Below are positions 1 to 11,269 of a stretch of DNA of 64,000 nucleotides, one piece after another. Position 1 is the first letter of the stretch; each line of letters starts with the position of its first letter. A model generated the notes under the pieces. The model had not been told where the DNA came from and searched no databases. It was given only the letters and a program-made list of their open reading frames with translations. The DNA is from Rhexocercosporidium sp. MPI-PUGE-AT-0058 (Eukaryota > Ascomycota > Leotiomycetes > Helotiales): contig JAGTJL010000006.1 of assembly GCA_020746875.1 (NCBI GenBank), positions 2,912,087 to 2,976,086 of the forward strand, written 5' to 3'. The position numbers and the translations under genes are program-made.

Positions 1-2777
1 TAATAAATCCGACAAAGGTATTCTTATCGGTTTTAAGTCTTTTAATAATTACTTAGTTTATTTACTAAGTAAAAGAATCGTTATATGCTTTAAAAACGTC
101 TTAATTAAAAAGGATTTAATCCTTAAGGACGATATAATAAAAGAAACCGATATCTTCGATTATAATAATATAGTCGAAACACTTGAAGAGTTTAAAAGCG
201 CTAACGATGATATTATTAAGTCAATAAGTAGTACTAACGACGAAATGCCTAATAAAGGCAATATAAGCGAAAAGTCGCTTATCGACTAATTAAAAGGCGA
301 GAAAACGGATTTTAAAGACGAATCCGACTTATTCGCACAAAAGCTCCTTTAAACGCTAAAAGCTAATAAGAAGCCTAATACGGCTAGCCCGGAAATGCCT
401 AAAACGCTTATTAAAAGGCTTAAAAAGAATTATTTGAGCTGGGAGCCTAACGTCGTAACTAGAAACGCTAATACTAGCGCTAAAGACTTTAACTCTTTAG
501 AAAATTAACTAATAATACATTTAAGCTTTAAAACGACTATTCGCTAGCTAAATAATTAGTTAATCGAAGAAAAAAAAGAAGCTTTTTCTATTTATAAAGA
601 CGCTAAGAGACTAGCTTCTATGGCTTTAATAAGCTCTAAAATCGACGAAGACTTCGATTAAGGGCTAATAAAGCTGCCCAAAAAGCTAAAAGTTAATAAA
701 ATCGTTATTAAACGAATTAAAAGCCTTTAAATTTACGAGCTTAAAAGCCTTAAAAAAGCTATAGCCTCTTCGTATAAAGATTATTAACTAAAAGCTATAG
801 AAAAAGAAGCCAATTCCTTAAAAAATCACGAGACTTGGGAAATAATACCAAAAAACGCTAATAAGACTTATAAGCCTTTAAAAACAAAGTAGATATATAA
901 AATCAAAGAATCACTTAATTACTTCGAATTCAAAGCTAGATTCGTCGCTAAAGGGTTCGAGCAACTCTACGGCCTTAATTACGTAAACACTTTTACTAAC
1001 ATAATAAAATAAATAGCTTAGCGATTAATATTCGCCTTAGCGGTTCTTTATAGTTAGCTTATATAGAAAGTCGATATAATATCGGCTTTTATATAAAGTA
1101 ATATTAACGTAAATACTTTATATATAATATCTCCCGAAAGCATAAATACTTAAAAATACGCTAATAAACTACTCTTACTTAATAAAGCCTTATACGAGCT
1201 AAAATAATTAATTAGGCTCTGGTTTATTACGTTAAAAGAAGTCTTAATTTAAAAACTCGGTTTTCAAGCTTTAATTATCGAGAATTGTATCTTAATTAAT
1301 AAGGAATAATAACTTATAGTCTTTATTTACGTAAATAATTTAGCAATAATTAGCTTAAGCGTTAATAATATTAAATCCTTTATTAAAGAGCTTAAAAAGC
1401 TTTTTAAATTAAAGAATTTAAAATTAATAAAGGATTACTTAAATATAAATATCGAGTATAACTTAAATAAAAGTTGTATAAAGCTAAGCTAAGAAAGCTA
1501 TATTAAGAAAGTGCTAACGCGGTTTAATATGACCGATTATAAGCTTAAAGATATACTAATAGATTTAAAAGCTAAACTAAAGTCTAATCTTAATTAGGCT
1601 AATAAAAAGGAAATAAATTAATATTAATAAATTATAAGCTGCCTCTTATTTCTTACGCTAACTATTAGACTCGATATTTGCTACTCGGTTATAAAGCTCG
1701 CTCGATTCGCTAGTAACCCTAGCGCTAATCACTTAATTGCCTTTAAAAACGTGCTTAAATACCTAAAAGGATTAAAAAAGCTAAGACTAATTTACGAAAA
1801 AAGCTTTAATTAATATATAAGCGGCTATTACGACGCCGATTACGCCGGAGATATTAATACGGTTAAATCGACTAGCGGCTTAAGCTTTTATTTAACGAGT
1901 TACTTATTTAACTAGAAAAGCAAGCTTTAAAGTATTATAACTTAAAGCACGACTAAGGCCTAATATATAATTATTAATTCGGCTTTTAAAGAAGCTGTTT
2001 ATATAAAGCAGCTTTTAATCTAATTAAGCTATTATATGCAGGAACGATTCCTTATTTATACGGACAATAACGGCGCTTTCTTATTAATTAATAACTTTTA
2101 ATTCCACGAGAGGATTAAACATATTACCGTTAAATATTATTACGTCCGCGCCTTTATAAATTAAGGCGAAATAGACTTAATTTATATAAAAGAGTTTAAA
2201 TAAAAAGCCGACGGCTTTATAAAGCCATTAAATAAGCTTAAATTCATTGAATTTATAAGGCTTTTAAAACTAGCCGAATAAGGTTAAAGCGGAGGAAATA
2301 ATAAAGGAAATAAGATTATAATTTATATTTTTCTCTTTTTATATTTAGCCTATTCTCCGTAAAAGGTTATTTTATGTATTTATTTTATTCTTATAAATAT
2401 AAGCTCTGCTTTAAAGCTAGCTTATATATAAGTTTATAAAGTTATTACGTCACTTATTAAGAGGGCGTGTTAGATTTTACTTCGGTAACTCGTGCCGATT
2501 TTACCCTAAAATAGCCGAAGGGGTTTCCACTGCTTACGCGGCCCGGAAATTACCTTCGTATTCCGGGAAATTACGCTTGTATTTAATTACGTAACTCGTA
2601 TAAGTTGCGTAATTAGTTACGTAGTCGTAAAAGCTTCTAAAAAAGCTATTATTTTATATATAACTATTAAAGAGCTCTTTTAGCTCTTTAAATAAGTAAA
2701 TAAGTAATTCTCTCTTTTTAATTACGTTTCCTTACTTATTACGCTTTCTCATTCTAATTGGCTCGCTTATTCTCACA
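1..2777 (+). mobile_element. Ty1/copia retrotransposon, RIP-degraded, 5' part outside window (element C)
   Basis: The 3' part of a copia pol gene can be followed on the plus strand through many TAA/TAG codons. It covers the end of integrase, reverse transcriptase (the YVDD catalytic box near 1330 now reads YVNN) and RNase H (DADYAGDIN near 1833). It matches elements A and B in this window segment for segment. It ends in a 310-bp LTR at 2468-2777, just after a purine-rich AAGAGGGCG tract. The stops replace mainly Gln, as expected of RIP. The element is dead. The start lies upstream of the window. Confidence 0.9.
2468..2777 (+). repeat. 3' LTR of copia element C
   Basis: Begins TGTTAGATTT and ends ATTCTCACA, the ends shared by the LTRs at 2819, 27479, 33366 and 36946 (those of element A inverted). 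It follows the polypurine tract directly, which marks it as the 3' LTR. Confidence 0.9.
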
Positions 2778-2818
2778 AAAAGAAAAGCGCGATTTCGAAA
2801 TACGCTTAATATACTTAA

Positions 2819-3135
2819 TATTGGATTTTACTTTAGTAACTCGTGCCGATTCTACCTTAGAATAGCCGAAGGGGTTTCTATTACTTACGCGGCCCGGAAA
2901 TTACCTTTATATTCCGGGAAATTACGCTCGTATTCAATTACGTAGCTCGTATAAGCTACGTAATTAGTTACGTAATCGTAAAAGCTTTTAAAGAAGTTAT
3001 AATTTAATATATAACTACCGAAGAGCTCTTCTAGCTCTTTAAGTAAGTAAATAAGCAATTAATTCTACTTTGTCTTTGATCACGTGTCCTCACCTACTGC
3101 GCTTCCTCATTCTGGTTGGCTCGCCTATTCTCACA
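2819..3135 (+). repeat. Solo copia LTR with CTTAA target-site duplication
   Basis: A second LTR of the same family, 41 bp downstream of the first and with no internal region attached. It is flanked by an exact 5-bp direct repeat, CTTAA at 2814-2818 and at 3136-3140. This shows an independent insertion followed by LTR-LTR recombination, not a tandem duplication. The terminal TG is now TA, a RIP-type change. Confidence 0.88.
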
Positions 3136-3840
3136 CTTAAACTAGGGACTCTTTATTTAAATCGCTTAAAAATAATATACTTTCATTTTCGCTTTTAATA
3201 AAATAAAAGTATATCTTACGCTTAGCTATTAAAACGGAATAAAAGGACGTTATAAGCTTTGTCGCATTCTTTAATAATTATATTACGATTATAGATAAAT
3301 ATAGTCTAGAGAATAAGGTCTTAATAAATAAGCTTATATTATCTATTCTCTGATTATAACATCCTCTCTTAATCTATTACTAATAGTTTTTCTTTAAAAG
3401 TTCCGGTTTCGTATTTTTCGAGGTTTAATAAAGGGATTTAGCCCCGTCATACTGTCGGGAGACGTCGATTTTATAAGATTATATGAAGCCTCGGCTAAAC
3501 TCGCTTAATAATATAAGATTATATTAAGCATACCTTTCCATAACTCAACTACCTTTGTATAAAGCTCCGGCTTTGCATAAAGCCTCGGCTTCCGTGCTTT
3601 GAACCTCGGAAGCTTTAAGCTTCCGGTAAAGGGTTATTCAGGGCTAAAACAGTGGCTTCATCAAGCCTTAAGCTTCCGTGTTTCAAACCTCGGAAGCTAT
3701 AGTAATATAAAGCTAGTCTTGATACAAAGCTAGTTTCAATATAAAGCTAATAACCGATGCGAGAGCAAATAGCCGATGCGAGAGCTAAATAGCTTGGCGC
3801 CTAAAAGTAGTTATATAGACCTAGTTTCCCCCGAAGTAAT
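3136..3840. other. AT-rich degraded DNA with short repeated motifs
   Basis: No gene is visible. At 3580-3720 the motif CCTCGGAAGCT recurs with inverted and direct copies (AAGCTTCCG), followed by two copies of AGCCGATGCGAGAGC-like sequence near 3745-3790. AGAGAATA at about 3308 and TATTCTCT at about 3343 could pair. This may be the leader of the relic that follows. Confidence 0.4.
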
Positions 3841-4530
3841 GGAATCATCATTCACACCAAATCTCTTCTTTTCAGATTTAGAGGCTATTAAGAAACCGTT
3901 AAACTAAGAGATATAATAAGCCGACGAGGAGTAACGTCGTTAAATTAATAAGTTAAACAAATTCCGGAAGGTAAATCTATAATTATATTATATAAGTTAA
4001 GTTAAGCATTCCGAAGGGCATAACCGGGAAGAATTACAAATATTAATTGCCTTCGTTAAAAAAGACGAACCAGAATTAGAAGCGTTATGCTGAGTATTTA
4101 ATTAATTAATTTAAGACGCATAATATTATTATATTCAGTAAGTAATAAGGTTCAAGGTATTATTTAAAGCGAATAAAAAAGAAGTAAATAAAGAAGTTTA
4201 AATGCCGTTTAATAATTAAATAAATAATACTACTGTTGTACGGTATATAAAAGCTTATAAGTAGTTAATATATTATATATTCCGGTCGAAAGGCATTAAG
4301 CCCGAAAAGCGGCCGAGATTTAAGTTAATAAAAAGGCAGTAAATAGCTATTAACGACGTATAAACAAACGTTAAGGAATTCGTGTAATAAAAAAAGGACT
4401 AAAAAAGAAATTTAAGAAAAGGAAAAAAAAAGAATTAAATAAAGAAATTAAATAAATAAGCCGGATCTAGCGGCAGATTTTACGGTTATAAATTACTGAT
4501 TTTATATAGTTATATAATTTCTTTTTAAAA
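3841..4530 (+). pseudogene. RIP-degraded relic of an unrecognised charged, coiled-coil gene (copy 1)
   Basis: From an ATG at about 3840 the plus strand reads MESSFTPNLFFSDLEAI and goes on for about 220 codons. The interruptions are mainly TAA/TAG, as expected if Gln codons were hit by RIP. The tail is Lys/Glu-rich (LRKGKKKELNKEI) and then ISRI. The last 75 bp align base by base with the minus-strand relic at 23050-24232, so both come from one gene family. I do not recognise the product. The charged heptad-like tail suggests a coiled coil. Retrotransposon gag or a repeat-associated host gene are both possible. Confidence 0.45.
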
Positions 4531-4953
4531 ACATATTTTATAAAAAATTTAAGTTAATTCATCTCCTTTTTAAATAATTTTTTAAGTTTTAAAAAGGCCA
4601 TGTATTCTACTTTTACTAAAACAAAATAAAATATTTTACTTTATTTTATTAAAAAGAGAGGTTTTAAAGAGTAGGGCCTTAGGGGATTAAGCGAGGCACT
4701 CGGACGAAAATTTGCCCTAGATTTGGTAGGTGCGACAAAGTATTGGTTGATACATTATTTGGTGAGAAAATCAGAACAGCTCACCCCGCACCAGGGTCGC
4801 AAATCATCACACCGAGCAGGTTGAGCGCAAGGCTGCCAAGTGGGAACCAGATACGATCAGTTCTCGCCCACAGATTGTGTTGAGGTTGTCCTGGAAAATC
4901 GATATAGTTTTTTTCGTTCCACGTCAGCTGCGTTATTAGGACTTGCCCTCACC
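4531..4953. other. Transition from RIPped DNA to GC-normal gene island; 5' flank of the HET gene
   Basis: AT-rich sequence continues to about 4660 and base composition then becomes ordinary. The 300 bp before the proposed ATG presumably hold the promoter and 5' UTR. No clear TATA box or binding site is visible. The frame is open from a GTG at 4840, but no ATG occurs in it before 4954. Confidence 0.4.
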
Positions 4954-7441
4954 ATGGCCGATATGCTACAGGGTGAGGAAGACTCGCGCACCTTTCGTGA
5001 ACGTTTTCAGTTGACAATGGTGGACCTAAACATTGCGGTATCGCCTGAATCGGTGAGCCATGTCTTCTCAGCAGCTAATGTTACAGGTATGGGCTCGGTC
5101 TTGCACTTAGAGTATCTTGCTAACGTCCTGCCTATTTGCCAAAAACTTGCTTCTCGATCTCGTTCGAATTCTTGCTCTCCAAACCCAGCCTAATATCCGC
5201 ACTGTCGCCTCACAGAACGACCACACGAACCACCTGGAGAATCTAATTAGCATCGGATTAAGCGTCCCCTCGGATAGATTTGATATCGGATTAGCCATAC
5301 CACTCATTGAAGAAGTTGTGAACAATGGACCCGAGGAGAAAGTCCGTAGTGCAGTCTCTCGACTAGCAGCACGGGCACGTCTACTTCTCACTTCTTTAGC
5401 TCCCTCACTTAAAGTCGCACCTGACGCCCAATTCCCCGCCTCCAACCAAGTGACAGAATCCATGTATTCGACGATAGCTGATGAGCCAGAGATTCGGGCA
5501 ACGAAAGGAGTCAAGTTAGCACCGCCGCGGGAAAAAGACTGCATCATTGGTATCGGGAGAGAGTACGATCTGGGAACGACGATTCGAGACAATACTCATT
5601 ATGATCCAGCACCTAAGGAGCCTCCAATGTTCGAGTATCGACCCCTGAACGCCGCACGACGAGAGATAAGATTGCTTGTTCTCCATCCGAGCACGGACAT
5701 GCTAGACTTCTTTACCTATACATGTAGCTTGATCTACGTCTCGATGGATGAAGATCCTGACTATGAAGCACTATCATATGTCTGGGGATCTGAAGGAAAC
5801 AAACAAAAGATTCTGATAGATGGCCGACAGTTGTCTGTCACTCTCAATCTAGCAGAAGCGCTGGACCATCTGCATGACAGCCATCGTACTCGCAAATTAT
5901 GGGTGGATGCAATTTGCATTAATCAGAAGGACATTCCCGAAAGAAACCAGCAGGTCCTGTGCATGACAGAAATATATGCCAGAGCGAGGAATGTGGTGGT
6001 TTGGATAGGTCTGCTTGGAAGACCAACGCTGGATTTGTTGCACCGGCTAGAGGACCAGACGCCAGAGGACCAGACGCAAGAGCACCTGAAAGGATGGACT
6101 GCTAGTGGCTCTCGAATCAAGGGCGATCCTTCAGGAATGAACGAGGAAGACAAACGACTCCTGAGTGAGCTGGCTCGGAATCCATGGTTCGGTCGAGTAT
6201 GGGTGATTCAAGAGGTCGCTGTTGCACGAGAAGTCATTGTGCAGGCAGGACGCACGACCATTTGCTGGTCTGTATTTAGTGCCGCTTTAGAGAAATGCAT
6301 CAACAACCTCGAGATGAAGAGCATCATCGAAGCTGTGGACACGATTAACACCATCAGATCTGCACGCTCCCAAGAGCCATACGAGATGGATCTTTTCGTG
6401 TTGCTGGAGCGGTTTCGACACTGCTTAGCAACAGACGAGAGGGACAAGGTCTTTGCTCTCTTGGGGCTAACTTCGACCTCCCTTGCGCAAGAAAAAGTAG
6501 TCCAGGTTATTCCAGATTATTCGAAACCGGCAGTTGATGTATATCGGTCTCTTGCGAGGCAATATATTAACAAGCGGAAAAACTTGGATATAATCTGCCA
6601 TGCTACATTATCAAATCATATGCCGATACCATCTTGGGTGCCCAGTTGGTCATGGCACAATAAAGGACTGTCTGTACTTCCTAAGCGTCGCATATCGGGT
6701 ACTGGTCATGAGACAATGTACCGGTGTTGTGGAGACATGGAAATCGACCGAGATCTGCTATTTGGCACAGACCTATCCAGTAACAGACTGTGGCTCAATG
6801 GATATAAATTCGATGTTGTTTCTATCGTGGGTAGCGTGGCAACTAAAGTGCAGGATCTGGGGCTGGAAGTACCGGTCAACGGTTTAACGAATTTAATGAA
6901 AGAGTGGACATCAATGAGCGAGATTTGCAGTCATAGTTATGGGCCAAATTTGGAGGAGGCTTTTCGACGTACCTTACTCGGCGATGCTGTTGGGGAGAAA
7001 CGTTGGCAAGAAACTACCCACCCCGCCGTTATAGAGAAGGAGACAGACAAGGACGCACTGTCCAACGGCAGTAAAGGGGCCAACTCCACAGATTTCGTAT
7101 ATCTCGTGGAAGGGAGACTCGGAAGTGTCGAGAGAGAAAAAGATAATTCGCTAGCAGCGCGGCTGAACAGCAGAATCGAAGTCTCGGAAGCAAGCATGAA
7201 GCGAGCTGCGATAAAGCGTGCATTCTTCACTACAGAGAGGGGCTATATGGGGTTGGGTCCAGAAAACATGGAGGAAGGAGACCTGATATACATCTTATCA
7301 GGGGGCCAAGTACCCTTTATTCTGCGCCCAACAATATTGACAGAGGGGTTTTCCTTAGTAGGCGAAAGTTACATTCATGGAATAATGGACGGAGAAGCGA
7401 CTGTGCTTGGGATGGAGATTGAAACAATATTTCTGATGTAA
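4954..7441 (+). CDS. HET-domain protein (heterokaryon incompatibility family), two exons
   Basis: Proposed as join(4954-5052, 5111-7441), 809 residues. The ATG at 4954 sits in ACCATGG, and a 58-bp intron joins two frames that are otherwise offset. Residues 1-205 are an unassigned helical N-terminal region. The HET domain spans about 206-400: FEYRPLN and EIRLL, then YEALSYVWG (251), LWVDAICINQ (296) and the closing PWFGRVWVIQE (about 389). The C-terminus carries the usual HET tail, GYMGLGPENMEEGD (about 744) and LVGESYIHGIMDGE. HET proteins trigger incompatibility-type cell death after non-self contact; the partner is unknown here. The reading frame is intact with normal codon use inside RIPped DNA. 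A shorter protein could start at the ATG at 5627, directly before the HET core. Confidence 0.86.
5053..5110 (+). other. Predicted intron in the HET gene
   Basis: The donor GTGAGC falls at a codon boundary after SPES and the acceptor is CACTTAG. At 58 bp (3n+1) it moves reading from the first frame to the second, exactly as needed. GCTAAT at 5073-5078 is a plausible branch point. A one-base frameshift is the alternative; RNA-seq across the junction would decide. Confidence 0.65.
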
Positions 7442-7621
7442 GATAAGCCCTAATTCTCCAAGTAATTTTGCGTTTTGTAACCTATTTAAAGAAGGTACAC
7501 AATACAGAGAATAATAGCTATCCCTATTCTCACTTCCTTCCATCTTCCAACCGTGCTTTAGCACCTTTCCTCATTCTTTGTGTTAGTCTGAACCTATTGT
7601 CCATAGAAAGCCGCCCCCTAG
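7442..7621. other. 3' flank of the HET gene up to repeat block D1
   Basis: GC-normal spacer without a gene. The ORF on the other strand here is antisense to the HET 3' end and looks spurious. Block D1 begins at TCTAAGGG, 180 bp after the stop codon. Confidence 0.5.
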
Positions 7622-7783
7622 TCTAAGGGTAAAAACAGGGTTAGGTTTAGAAACACTAGGGGCCTTATAATTAAAAATATGAATTTTATAAAATATAATA
7701 ATTTTAAATATATTAAGATTTTAAATTCATTAAAAAATTAATATAATAATATTACTTAATAATTATTTATTAATAAAAAACAC

Positions 7784-8110
7784 TTTTTGAATTTAATAAT
7801 AAGTATTTTGTCATTTATTATAAAAATTGTTTTTACTTAAAAAGCCCGTAAAATATTTAATAATAGGTATTCTGTCATTTTACTTAAGAAGCCCGCAAAA
7901 TATTCGATGACAAATGTTTAGTTATTTAAGTCTCGTAAAATAATCGATGACAGGTATTCTGTTATTTATTATATAATTATTTTTATTTAAGAAGCCCGCA
8001 AAATATTTAATAATAAGTATTTTATTATCTTACTTAAGAAGTCCGCAAAATATTTAATAATAGGTATTCTGTCATTTATTATATAATTATTTTTACTTAA
8101 GACTTTTGCA
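7784..8110 (+). repeat. Minisatellite with hairpin-forming units (about 6 units, D1)
   Basis: Units of about 40-70 bp. The less mutated ones read AAGAAGCCCGCAAAATATT, then CGATGACAGGTATTCTGTCAT. The part ATGACAG-GTATT-CTGTCAT is an inverted repeat (7-bp arms, 5-base loop). The equivalent array in D2 has about 13 units. Confidence 0.75.
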
Positions 8111-8559
8111 TTTAATTATAAATATATTATAAGATATTTAATAATAAATATTTTATTAACTTTAATATAATTATATTTTATTTTAGCTTTCTGAGATATA
8201 TTAATAATAAATACTAAATTATTATTTTATACTTATATTAATAAAGATTTTTAATAAACTTAAATAATAAATTATTTTTACCTTAAGCTTTTATAAAATA
8301 TCTTATAATAAAAACTCTGTCACCTTGTATTTCTTACTTATTTAATAAATATTTTAATAAATCCTTTTTTATTAATGCTTTTTTATTAAAATCTTAAAAT
8401 TTTTAAAGTATATTATTTATTCTTCTTTTTTTTTTAAAATAATAATACTTAATTATATACGTTATTTTATTATTAATAAAATGCGTCGCCTGCACGTGCG
8501 CAACGTTTAGCGCTTTCTTAATCTTATTATTATTATATTAATAAATTATATTATTTAAG

Positions 8560-9240
8560 TATTCCGGTATATTAAAACATTTCTGCCTTATTTACCGCGC
8601 TCTTTATTTAAACAAGGACTTTATTTTAACCTCTCACGTAAAATACTAATTATAAGCTGCCTAAAACGCTTTTAGTATTAAGACAATTTAATTCTGTTGT
8701 TAGTAAATTATTTATGACTTATATTATTTTATTAATATAATTAAAAAAAAAAGGCCTTTAAACGCGGCGTAAAACCTATTAAATAAGTTTTAGATTTAAC
8801 TCTTTTATAAGTCATTTATTAATTAATTTAATTTATCTTCTCTTAACCTATTTACGCTTTATCCGCGTATATAATAAGCTTTTAAACTTTTAAAGAATTT
8901 AAATAAAACCTTAGTCCTCGAGTTCGACGAGTTCTTGTCGAAATAATACTTAAATAACGCCTTTTATAAATCCTTTATTTTCTTTCTCTTTTTACTTATT
9001 AAACTTTAAAACGGCATTTAAGAATTTACGTTTACATTTTAAGTTAATATTATTTATATTTATTTATTAAATTAAGTTTATAAATCCGATACTTTTATAA
9101 AATCTGCCTTTAACTTCGTTATTTTTAAAAAACTTATATTTTTTATATTATATATTAATAACCGCCGGGCTTATCTTAAAATATATAAAGGCATAACTAA
9201 CATTAAATATTAAATATACTTTTATATAAAGTAAAACAAG
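8560..9240 (-). pseudogene. Unidentified coding relic on the minus strand of block D1
   Basis: Read right to left, this stretch gives long runs of protein-like sequence with TAA where Gln is likely: a Lys/Phe-rich part near 9150-9000 and SRTKVLFKFFKSLKAYY near 8900-8850. D2 keeps the same order at about 55920-56980. The frame shifts at several places. A distant resemblance of the SLKAYY part to fungal DUF3435/FluG-type proteins was considered but is too weak to assign. Function unknown. Confidence 0.3.
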
Positions 9241-9904
9241 TTAAGCCTTATATTAAGGTTTTATAAAGAGCATTTAATATTAGTCGAGTAAGTGAGACTA
9301 AATTTAATAATAAGTTTAATTAACTTAAAAGTATTATTTTACGTTTACTTTACATATAAATAGGCTTAAACTTAAATATAGGTTCGAACGAAATAAAGCT
9401 AGATTTTTAATGAGTTTAATTAAATTCAAGAAGCTAAAGGTTATATACTTTATTATTATTAATAAAGAGTATTATATTTAGTCATAAAATAAAAAGAAAA
9501 CACAAGATATTTTATATAAAGTTTAAAAGAAGTAATTTAAAAAATCCATAAAGATTTTAAAGGTAATTAATATAGTTCTTTTTGTCGAAGTAATAAAAGA
9601 ATATACTTATATCGTCGGACTATAAACCTATTAAGCTCGACTATTTTAAAAAAAGCAAGGCATATATAAATAAGAAGATTATTATAGTTTATTTAATTAA
9701 GAGAAATATATATTATATTTTATTTAGTGAAATTAGTTTTTTCTAGTATAATAGATTTTCTATTAATACTTTTATCTAGTTCTTTCCGACGGAGTTTTAT
9801 TATTAATTTAAGTTATTATATAACTTAAATAATTCCTAAACTAAAACGATAATTTAAGAGCTAATAAATACAATAATTATTAATTATATAATAAACCCTA
9901 ATTG

Positions 9905-9928
9905 TTTTAATATATTAATATATTAAAA
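9905..9928. promoter_or_regulatory. 24-bp palindrome, first site in D1
   Basis: A perfect palindrome: TTTTAATATATT followed by its reverse complement. It recurs at 11225, 13286 and, with small changes, 17259, and at matching places in D2. It lies between relic coding stretches rather than inside them. Confidence 0.5.
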
Positions 9929-11224
9929 TAATTTAGCCCGTTATTATGAGGACGCCTAATACTAAGCCTCCTTATATGCAAGGACTTATAACTCTTTTAT
10001 TTAAATAATAATACCACGTCTCTTATATATTACCTCTTTTTAAAATTATATTACTTTATAATAAGAGTTAAGTTATTATTAAAAGTATTTTAAGTAAAAG
10101 TAAATGCTTAATACCCGGCTTTTATTATTTATTAACATTTCCTAATTCTTAATTATTAATAAAGACTTTCTTACAGATATAAGCTCACTTACCTTATATA
10201 ATGTCGCGTATAAAAGTAAGTAGCTCTTCTTAAGCTAAGACGTCTTCTTTTAATAAAAGTAATAATTATTTTCGGGAATATTCTTGCGCCGTTTTAAAGA
10301 AAATTAAATTCTATTTATAAATATATAAACTCTTTTATAAAGACATTTTAATAAATAATAATTATTAATAAATTTACTAATTATATATTTCCTTCTTAAC
10401 TTACCTCCTTTTTATTAAATACAAAACTTTCCGCTCTTTTACAAAAACTTATTAAATTGAGTTTAAAGCAGCCATTTATTAATTATTTAGTAAAACATTA
10501 AAGCATTAAGCTCGTAACAAAGACTTTAGTCGAGAATAAAATGCTATAAAAGGTTGTGGCAATTAGGGTTATTAAGTATTTAAATAAAATAACTTTATTA
10601 AAATAAAAGTTTATTTAATAATCGTTAAAAAGGCATTTAAATTAAAGGATTTAAAAAAAAAAAAAGGATTATCTTTAAGAGGCGGCGGGATAAGTTCGGA
10701 AGGGGCTTAATTATAATAAAAACAATAAGTTATTAAACTTCTCGAGTTTACTTAAAATCTTAATATTTTTAAGGTTTAAAATAAATAATATTTTAAATTA
10801 ATAATAATAAATATAAACTCTGTAAACGGTTATAAACCTTTTATTATTATATAAATCCGCTTAATACCCTTTTAATTTAATAATATACTTTTCTTTTAAT
10901 TTTTTATTACGAATAACATCTTTTACTTTTACTCTTATTAACGCATTAATAAACCCCTAAGTTTATACGCGAGATAATTAACGAGTTAATATTATTTACT
11001 TTATAATATTATTAATGTCGCTTAAAATAAAATTATATTTTATTAATATATAAAGTCGGTTTTTAAAAAGAGTTTTAATTTATAAGCATTAGCGGAGTAA
11101 AGACTATACCTTAATAAATATATATTAATTTTAATTTATTATCTTTATATAAAAGCGCACTAACCGTAATTAACGGGCGGGGTTGGTCTGTGCGGCGGCC
11201 AGTCGTTAATTAATAATCAGTTTA

Positions 11225-11248
11225 TTTAAATATATTAATATATTAAAA
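11225..11248. promoter_or_regulatory. 24-bp palindrome, second site in D1
   Basis: Near-perfect copy of the same palindrome, just upstream of the plus-strand coding relic that begins at about 11270. The D2 counterpart is at 59001-59024. Confidence 0.5.
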
Positions 11249-11269
11249 CATTAAATAATAATATATACC

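Noticed and set aside
8560..9240. DUF3435/FluG (possible Starship captain) assignment for the minus-strand relic
   Set aside because: Only a short SLKAYY-like stretch resembles it and no catalytic residues of a tyrosine recombinase could be found.
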